The notes below the pieces were generated by a model, which saw only the letters and a list, made by a program, of their open reading frames with translations, made no database searches and had not been told where the DNA came from. Of a DNA stretch of 48,012 bases, positions 42,335-48,012 are shown in pieces (within the stretch, counting starts at the first letter, position 1; every line of letters starts with the position of its first letter). A program made the translations under genes and the position numbers. The stretch comes from DATFKA01 sp042095835 (GTDB lineage: Bacteria; Bacteroidota; Bacteroidia; Chitinophagales; Saprospiraceae): positions 1 to 48,012 of the forward strand of contig JBELML010000031.1 in the NCBI GenBank assembly GCA_042095835.1. The letters are read 5' to 3'.

Positions 42335-44575
42335 TTATCGACCGCCCCATTTGATTAAAGCTGGTAGGAAAAGCATATCTGCTAACAAAGCAGACAGGAT
42401 CGTCAAAGCACATAACAAACCAAAAGTGCTGACCGAAATAACGCCACTCATACCTACAATCATAAAACCGGCTACCAAAGCAATGGTCGTTGACAATAGG
42501 GCACTACCCGTATAAGCTAATGCCGTATTCATGCTTGCTTCTACATCCATTCCTTCTTCTCTTTTTAGTTTGTATTTATTCATTAGATGGATGGTGTCAT
42601 CCATTGCTACACCTAGCATGATAGGAGCAAGCATAGCATTGCCTACTTCTAAATCTATACCTAAAATAGTCATGACCAATAAAGTTAGGGCGAGTGGTAA
42701 TAAATTTGGAATTAAGGCTAGTAGACTCGTTTTGATATTACCAATGAAATAGAAAAGTAGGGCAAAAGCAATAACAAATGCCGCACCAAAGGAATAGAAT
42801 TGCGTCTTGAGAATGAATTGATTGAGCTGCGCATAAACCGTTGGAAAACCGTGCATCTTAAGGCGGTACTCTCCGGAGGGGAATACTTTTGTAAATGCCA
42901 ATTCGATATCGCGGAGAGCGTTTTCTAAAGCGGTGGTCTCCATCTCCTTGGTGTTGATATTGATGTGCACCGTGGCATAATCATTAGAGAAAAAGGTGAA
43001 TAGACCAGCTTGCTTTTGATCAGCCTTTTCCAGTAAAGCTTGATAATCTAGCTGCCGATATCGAGGTAAATTGGGGGCGTTTTTTTCTAGGAAAGATTTA
43101 AACTCTAGGAAAGAGACCGGATGAAAAATACTTGGCGTCTGCCGAAGTTGATCTTCGAAAGTTTTGAGCTTGGCTAGCTCTATCTTCGTAGTGATAGCCG
43201 TACTATCTTTTCTTGTGATATTTAGTTGTAGGCGATTGCTACTGCCTAGTACCTTTTCTACCAGTAGCAGGTCCTCTTTAACGGCCCCATTTCTCAGGAA
43301 ATTTAAGGAGTTGGTATTGATTTCTAATAAAAATAAACTTCCCAAACCTAGTAGAAAAATCACTAAACCACCGATTAAGATGAGACCTTTACGCTCGCTT
43401 GTCAAAAATTGTATCTGGCGAATTAAACCTTGAATGTTGATCTTTCTCAACCGACCGACCTCCGATTTTTTACCTAAGTAATAAAAGCCAATAGCCGTGG
43501 TCAAGTAGGTAATTAGAAAAGCCAGAAGAATGCCTATGAAAGTGAAGACGCCCATCACTTGGAAAGCAGGGAGCGGAGATAAGGCTAGCGCTAAATAACC
43601 AATCACTGTAGTGAGTGTAGTATAAAAACAAGGACGTAGAGAATGGAAGAGCGCCTCCTGGATTTGTTGGATTCGATTCTTTTCAGGGAATAGTTGTCGA
43701 TGTTGATGAAAAATATTGATGATATGAATAGAGTCGCTGATGCAATACACCATCAAGATGGTTGGTAGCAACATTGAAATGAGATTGAGCGTATGTCCCA
43801 TGCTCGTCATTATGCCTAAGGTAATGCTTACCGTCACTGCGACCGAGGCAAAGGCGATTGGAATATAATGCCAGTGGGGGAGTAGGAAAAAGAGTAACAG
43901 TATGATGACGAGAATGGTCATCACCGCAAAGAGGTTGCTCTCCTCATAGATCGTAGTACTGTAGGCTTCGTTGAGGATTGGTGGCCCCGTAATATGATGT
44001 TCCCAATTGCCAAGTACACGCCCAATAAAAGCCTCCAACTGCTGGACGTATGCCCTGCGATCTTGCTCAATAATCTCTCCGGAAGCAAGCTGTGCATAAA
44101 AAAATAAATAATCACCTTGAGGGGAGATTAATTGTCGCTTTACTGTTGGAAGGTCATCAAGAATCTGTTGCATGGAGGCTTGCTTCCTGTTGGGTCGGTA
44201 TAATGTTCGGTAGTACAGTTGGCGATTACTATAGATGGGATACTGGACATTGGCTACACTCAGGGTGGCATTGACAAAAGGTAAGGTATCTAATAATTCG
44301 TGCAGGAGTTGTAGTCTTGAAAGTAGTTTGGTAGGGAAAGTGCTATCTGTGGCAATCATGACGACCATTACCTGATCTGAACCCTGCTCCTCCTGGAATT
44401 GTAAATACTCCTGGTAAGCTGGATTGTCGTCTCGAAACCAAATAGACAGGGCATTATTGACAGAAAGGTGGCTTGCGGTCTGATACAGGCCTAGTACGGT
44501 GACTATAGCAAATAGAAATAGAATTCCTCGCCGAAAGCGAATAATATTGGCAACTGTTTGATAAAAAGACATCAA
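42335..44575 (-). CDS. RND-superfamily MMPL-type transporter
   Basis: A 746-residue inner-membrane protein with the RND duplication: an N-terminal helix (about 15-33), a large periplasmic loop, five-helix bundle (about 205-370), a second helix (about 398-420), second periplasmic loop and a second bundle (about 585-740). The conserved acidic pair in the proton pathway is visible as ISDSIHIIN in the first half and AMDDTIHLMNKYK in the second. Relatives export lipids or hopanoids (MMPL/HpnN-like). There is no adaptor or outer-membrane factor next to it. It starts the operon with the TRIC gene and is divergent from the esterase at 44693. Confidence 0.9.
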   Translation of the reverse strand: MMSFYQTVANIIRFRRGILFLFAIVTVLGLYQTASHLSVNNALSIWFRDDNPAYQEYLQFQEEQGSDQVMVVMIATDSTFPTKLLSRLQLLHELLDTLPFVNATLSVANVQYPIYSNRQLYYRTLYRPNRKQASMQQILDDLPTVKRQLISPQGDYLFFYAQLASGEIIEQDRRAYVQQLEAFIGRVLGNWEHHITGPPILNEAYSTTIYEESNLFAVMTILVIILLLFFLLPHWHYIPIAFASVAVTVSITLGIMTSMGHTLNLISMLLPTILMVYCISDSIHIINIFHQHRQLFPEKNRIQQIQEALFHSLRPCFYTTLTTVIGYLALALSPLPAFQVMGVFTFIGILLAFLITYLTTAIGFYYLGKKSEVGRLRKINIQGLIRQIQFLTSERKGLILIGGLVIFLLGLGSLFLLEINTNSLNFLRNGAVKEDLLLVEKVLGSSNRLQLNITRKDSTAITTKIELAKLKTFEDQLRQTPSIFHPVSFLEFKSFLEKNAPNLPRYRQLDYQALLEKADQKQAGLFTFFSNDYATVHININTKEMETTALENALRDIELAFTKVFPSGEYRLKMHGFPTVYAQLNQFILKTQFYSFGAAFVIAFALLFYFIGNIKTSLLALIPNLLPLALTLLVMTILGIDLEVGNAMLAPIMLGVAMDDTIHLMNKYKLKREEGMDVEASMNTALAYTGSALLSTTIALVAGFMIVGMSGVISVSTFGLLCALTILSALLADMLFLPALIKWGGR

Positions 44576-44692
44576 TCAAGCTTGTATCAATAACTTACAT
44601 CTCTCCAAACGTGGTCAAGGATAGGAATTGTTTTTGATTTATTGGTATATTCGATCAATAAGTATATTAATTTTCAATTTTAAAACCTACCA

Positions 44693-45487
44693 ATGCTGAG
44701 ATGTATCCTAATTGCTATGGCTTGTTCCTTCTGTTTTGCTCTATCTGGGCAAGACCTAGCAGATTACCAAAAGAAATCTTTTAAAGCGTCCAACGATGTC
44801 GTTTTGCCCTATCGGATTTTATATCCAGAAAACTATAATCCACAAAAGACCTATCCTGTCTTGTTTTTCTTGCATGGAGCTGGTGAAAGAGGTGCAGACA
44901 ACGAACTACAATTGGTCCATGGATCAAAATTATTCCTAGAAGCGGAGAATCGTAAAAAGTACAATTCCTTTGTCATTTTCCCTCAATGTAAAAAAGATAG
45001 CTATTGGGCCGAAATCGAAAGAACCGAGGATAGAAAAGAGTGGGAGTTTCCGCTAAAATCTACACCCAGTCCAACCGTTTTTGCTCTAATGGAATTCTTT
45101 GATGAGATGGCAAAAACGCTACCCATTGATCAGCGCAGGCAGTATTTAGGCGGCTTGTCCATGGGCGGATTTGGGACTTTTGAGGTGCTAGCACGAATGC
45201 CCCGTCGTTTTGCGGCTGCCTTTCCTATTTGTGGAGGAGGCAATCCTTTATATGCACCAATTTATGGCTATAGTACACCACTCTGGGTTTTTCATGGCGA
45301 TGTTGATGTAGTGGTACCTGTGGACCTGAGTCGTAAAGTAGTGGCGGCACTAAAAGAGATGGAGGTAGAGGTGAAATATAACGAATACAAAGGCGTCAAT
45401 CACAACTCTTGGGATAATGCCTTTGCAGAACCAGACTTGTTGAAATGGGTCTTTTCGCATAAGCGAAAGAAAAACGATATTCGATAA
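44693..45487 (+). CDS. Exported prolyl-oligopeptidase-like/carboxylesterase alpha/beta hydrolase
   Basis: A 264-residue exported hydrolase: signal peptide (1-19, ending ALSGQ), then LFFLHGAGERGADNELQLVHG (oxyanion region), nucleophile S156 in GGLSMGGFG, acid D205 (or D203) in HGDVDVVVP and H237 in GVNHNSWDNAF. This is the phospholipase/carboxylesterase-type family often annotated as dienelactone hydrolase or feruloyl-esterase-like. It may remove ester groups from polysaccharides, fitting the convergent GH97 gene, but the link is inference. Confidence 0.87.
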   Translation: MLRCILIAMACSFCFALSGQDLADYQKKSFKASNDVVLPYRILYPENYNPQKTYPVLFFLHGAGERGADNELQLVHGSKLFLEAENRKKYNSFVIFPQCKKDSYWAEIERTEDRKEWEFPLKSTPSPTVFALMEFFDEMAKTLPIDQRRQYLGGLSMGGFGTFEVLARMPRRFAAAFPICGGGNPLYAPIYGYSTPLWVFHGDVDVVVPVDLSRKVVAALKEMEVEVKYNEYKGVNHNSWDNAFAEPDLLKWVFSHKRKKNDIR

Positions 45488-45492
45488 AAATT

Positions 45493-45526
45493 AAAAAAGC
45501 CTGGAAAAACTTATCCAGGCTTTTTT
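45493..45526. terminator. Bidirectional Rho-independent terminator
   Basis: AAAAAAGCCTGG, loop AAAAACTTAT, CCAGGCTTTTTT: a 12-bp stem with the A run on one side and the T run on the other. It starts six bases after the esterase stop and serves the converging GH97 gene as well. Confidence 0.92.
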
Positions 45527-45542
45527 GATTCCCCCTAAACCT

Positions 45543-47681
45543 CTACAACTTCTTCAAACCTCTCAAGTCTCGATTTCTTTTCACCTCAAAAATACTGATG
45601 GCATAGCCACCACCTGGCGCACAAAGTTGACTCAATTTAGAATCCTTGGTGACTTGGTATTTCTTAATCTCATAGGCTTTCGGATTGTCGCGATAATGCG
45701 CATCTGCCTGGTCACTGTAGATTGTAGCTACATACTTTTTGTCCTTATCCAAAAAGTCGAAGCTGATTTCAGAGGTCCTAGCTTCTTCATCATTCGTACG
45801 ACCTACAAACCAGTTATTGCTACCTTTTGCCTTGCGAGCATAGGTGATATAGTCGCCTGGTTCTGCTTCTAGTACTAGAGTTTCGTCCCAATCGAGTGCT
45901 ACGTCTTTGATAAATTGGAAAGCATCCAGATGCTTTTCATACGTTTCTGGGAGATCAGCTGCCATTTGCAGTGGACTATACATGGTCACATAAAGTGCCA
46001 GTTGACGTGCAATCGTAGTACGCACCCAAGAATCATTATTCGGATTATATACGCTAACATCGGGTTCAAAAATACCAGGGGTATAGTCCATCGGGCCTCC
46101 TAGCAATCTAGTGAAAGGCAGGATAGTGGTATGGTCGGGTTTACTACCACCAAAAGCTTCATACTCCGTACCTCGGGCAGATTCATTACCGATAAGGTTG
46201 GGGTAGGTACGACTCAGACCCGTTGGGCGTACTGCTTCGTGAGCGTTGACCATGATCTTATAGTCAGCGGCTTTTTTGATGGCATAATGGTAGTGGTTGA
46301 CCATCCATTGCCCGTAGTGATATTCTCCTCTTGGAATAATATCTCCAACGTAGCCACTTTTGACAGAGTTGTAGTTGTTGTCTACCATGAATTGGTAGGC
46401 TTGGTCCATATAGCGCTCATAATTGCGTACCGAACCAGAAGTCTCGTGGTGCATCATCAGACGTACGCCTTTTTCCTTGGCATAATCGCGTAATCCTTCC
46501 ACATCAAAATCAGGGTAGGGCGTCAAAAAATCAAATACGAAATCTTTGGAGCGACCAAACCAATCCTCCCAACCGACATTCCAGCCTTCGACGAGTACGG
46601 CATCAAAACCATGCTCGGCAGCAAAGTCGATATGATCTTTTACATGCTTAGTATTGGCTCCGTGGATGCCATTGGGTGGCGCATTCTCAAAATCTGTTAC
46701 ACCCAATTGCACACTATTGAGTGAACTATAGGCCCAAGAACTTTTGCCGGTGATCATTTCCCACCAAACACCTATATATTTGACAGGTTTGATCCAGGAG
46801 ACATCTTCGATGGCGCAAGGCTCATTGAGGTTGAGTGTTAAAGTAGAAGTAAGGATATCTCCTGCATTATCGCTGGCGATAATCGTCCGCCAGGGTGTAC
46901 TGCGAGGGGCTTGCATATAGCCTTTATTCCCCTGCGCATCTGGTGTCAAATGCGATTCGAATACGAGATTAGCATCATCTAAAAGTAGATGCATACAGGC
47001 ATATTCCACTAGAGCAGCTTCGTGTAGATTGATGTAAAGGCCATCTGCTGTTTTCATCATCAAAGCTGTCTGTACCCCAGTAGGAGAGAATGGCGTTTGG
47101 GAAGCATTTCCAGTGATGGCTTTAGGCATAAAACCTCTAATTTGAGAAAGCTTAGAGGTGGTGAAATCATATTCCTGGGTATCGTAGTCGCCAGGAACCC
47201 AATAGGCAAGATGATCGCCTGTCATCGCAAACTGACTGCGCTCTTCAGCAATGGTGAAGTAACTCAAGTTTTGCTGCTCCGGAAACTCATACCTGAAACC
47301 CAAACCATCATCAAACAAACGGAAGCGAATAAGCATTTTCCGTTGACCAAATTGGCTGAGTGTCACTGCCATTTCATTATAGTGGTTGCGAATAGAGGCA
47401 TACTCCCCCCAAACGGGCTCCCAAGTTTCATCAAAGTTGCTTTGATTGACCGTTTCGATGCTAAAACCATCCATTAAGTCCGGTTGGTTTTTTAGTTCTA
47501 AACCAAGCGTACTCGGTCGAATGATGGTCTTTCCTTTATAGGCTAACTGATAGGTCGGTCGACCATTTTCTACAGAAAACTGTAGTTTGAATTGTTGATT
47601 GGGTGACCTCAGTTCTTGTCCAATTGCCCACTGGCCGAGCAATAGCAGAACTAAAAGAAAATGTAAGCTTTTCATACGCAT
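45543..47681 (-). CDS. Glycoside hydrolase family 97 protein (SusB-like alpha-glycosidase)
   Basis: A 712-residue exported glycosidase of family GH97: signal peptide (1-21), N-terminal beta-sandwich (about 22-290, SPNQQFKLQFSVENGRPTYQ), catalytic barrel (about 295-590) and C-terminal beta domain. Catalytic-region motifs are AVLVEGWNVGWEDW, MMHHETSG (Glu near residue 412), NAHEAVRPTGL and GNESARGTEYE. The HHET glutamate and the Glu-rich calcium region fit the inverting alpha-glucosidase branch, not the retaining alpha-galactosidases with an Asp nucleophile, but I cannot align it here. A second in-frame ATG at 47675 is possible. No SusC/SusD genes are near, so this is not a full PUL. A small ORF lies 48 nt upstream. 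Confidence 0.92.
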   Translation of the reverse strand: MRMKSLHFLLVLLLLGQWAIGQELRSPNQQFKLQFSVENGRPTYQLAYKGKTIIRPSTLGLELKNQPDLMDGFSIETVNQSNFDETWEPVWGEYASIRNHYNEMAVTLSQFGQRKMLIRFRLFDDGLGFRYEFPEQQNLSYFTIAEERSQFAMTGDHLAYWVPGDYDTQEYDFTTSKLSQIRGFMPKAITGNASQTPFSPTGVQTALMMKTADGLYINLHEAALVEYACMHLLLDDANLVFESHLTPDAQGNKGYMQAPRSTPWRTIIASDNAGDILTSTLTLNLNEPCAIEDVSWIKPVKYIGVWWEMITGKSSWAYSSLNSVQLGVTDFENAPPNGIHGANTKHVKDHIDFAAEHGFDAVLVEGWNVGWEDWFGRSKDFVFDFLTPYPDFDVEGLRDYAKEKGVRLMMHHETSGSVRNYERYMDQAYQFMVDNNYNSVKSGYVGDIIPRGEYHYGQWMVNHYHYAIKKAADYKIMVNAHEAVRPTGLSRTYPNLIGNESARGTEYEAFGGSKPDHTTILPFTRLLGGPMDYTPGIFEPDVSVYNPNNDSWVRTTIARQLALYVTMYSPLQMAADLPETYEKHLDAFQFIKDVALDWDETLVLEAEPGDYITYARKAKGSNNWFVGRTNDEEARTSEISFDFLDKDKKYVATIYSDQADAHYRDNPKAYEIKKYQVTKDSKLSQLCAPGGGYAISIFEVKRNRDLRGLKKL

Positions 47682-47729
47682 TGCAATTATTTACGCCAAG
47701 GTAAATAATTTGTAGGAATAGCCTAACTA

Positions 47730-47849
47730 CTAGAATAGATTACTACAAAAGCAGCCTAAGAAGTACATTAATGGAAAGAAACTCAGACAAAGTAGAGCGA
47801 TGAGTGTTTGGTTGATCTTGTTGTTTTTGTCCGTATTAGGTGGATTCAT
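47730..47849 (-). CDS. 39-residue putative membrane peptide upstream of GH97
   Basis: The frame starts ATG at 47849 and ends TAG at 47730-47732. It reads NPPNTDKNNKINQTLIALLC then LSFFPLMYFLGCFCSNLF: a polar, basic start and a hydrophobic helix with three cysteines. It is 48 nt from the GH97 start on the same strand. It may be a small membrane protein or a leader peptide. The repeat at 47918-48012 lies about 68 nt upstream of its ATG. Length makes this uncertain. Confidence 0.45.
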   Translation of the reverse strand: MNPPNTDKNNKINQTLIALLCLSFFPLMYFLGCFCSNLF

Positions 47850-47917
47850 GATGTTGTGATTGATGTGTTAGATGTTCATTCCAATATACAAAGGAATATT
47901 CTTATTTAAATAGTGCA

Positions 47918-48012
47918 ACGCACCAAAAAAATTACGCTGCATTATTTTATAAATTCAACTGGAACTCCAATTCAAAACCGCTCTAGCATCTTCATTTTTG
48001 TCATTCGATACA
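47918..48012 (-). repeat. Right-edge copy of the inverted interspersed repeat
   Basis: This is the reverse complement of 82-177: the outermost 45 bases are identical and the remaining half similar. It is truncated by the end of the window. Orientation relative to the next downstream start codon (47849, minus strand) is the same as for the left copy and rpoZ, and so is the distance, about 68 nt. Confidence 0.75.

Noticed and set aside
45543..47681. Polysaccharide utilisation locus around GH97
   Set aside because: No SusC/SusD pair or further glycosidase is adjacent; only an esterase and an unrelated small ORF are nearby.
1..48012. CRISPR array, prophage or secondary-metabolite cluster
   Set aside because: No regularly spaced direct repeats, no phage structural genes, and no NRPS/PKS or RiPP signature were seen.

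Overview
The window looks like chromosomal DNA of a Bacteroidota bacterium, most likely of the Saprospiria (Lewinella/Haliscomenobacter-like) group. The evidence is the Bacteroidetes-type RNA polymerase omega gene next to coaBC and a PorD/DUF4835 gene, HU-CCDC81/SPOR and PD40 surface proteins, two TonB-dependent receptors with carboxypeptidase-like N-terminal domains, a GH97 glycosidase, and a promoter with a -7 box of the TAnnTTTG form. Genus placement is inference. I see no rRNA, tRNA, CRISPR array, intact insertion sequence or prophage.

Layout. 0.2-5.7 kb: core genes (rpoZ, coaBC, porD, purN) and a TPR/PD40/SPOR surface protein. 5.9-12.7 kb: a TonB receptor, an ECF sigma factor with its RskA-type anti-sigma factor, and, convergent to these, a cluster of two exported DUF4331 half-proteins followed by a membrane TPR protein. 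12.9-17.7 kb: NYN-domain protein, FemAB/GNAT-like protein, and a hemL-histidine kinase-response regulator operon. 18.0-20.5 kb: a tight three-gene operon (HU-CCDC81/SPOR, alpha/beta hydrolase, GDYXXLXY protein). 20.6-24.9 kb: a LytS/LytTR two-component pair divergent from an OMP_b-brl_3 type receptor. 24.9-29.4 kb: secreted esterase, LamG-like protein, a membrane-tethered putative HTH regulator, cold-shock protein. 29.7-36.2 kb: an Rpn transposase/nuclease remnant, a phosphatidylserine decarboxylase-like enzyme, an IorAB-type molybdenum oxidoreductase, small lipoproteins and small membrane proteins. 36.4-47.8 kb: PD40-amidohydrolase, Gfo/Idh/MocA oxidoreductase, MMPL transporter plus TRIC channel, esterase, GH97 glucosidase and a 39-codon ORF in front of it.

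The gaps between genes are richer than usual. At least five elements of 108-173 bp (14.5, 17.8 and three side by side at 41.2-41.7 kb) share a core, CAAGGCA - apical hairpin - an (A)ACG(C/A)(A)GAG-like motif. Their outer arms are complementary within each element but differ between elements, and many arm differences are transitions that keep G-U pairing. This pattern of covariation suggests selection on a folded RNA or on cruciform DNA, and it is the strongest candidate here for something undescribed. A second repeat of about 95 bp sits at both edges of the window in inverted orientation, in each case about 68 nt before a start codon. Most convergent gene pairs are separated by compact bidirectional terminators.

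The second candidate system is the DUF4331 / TPR / ECF sigma / anti-sigma / TonB receptor neighbourhood, which may be a surface uptake or sensing module of unknown substrate. Functional links between these genes are inferred from position only.
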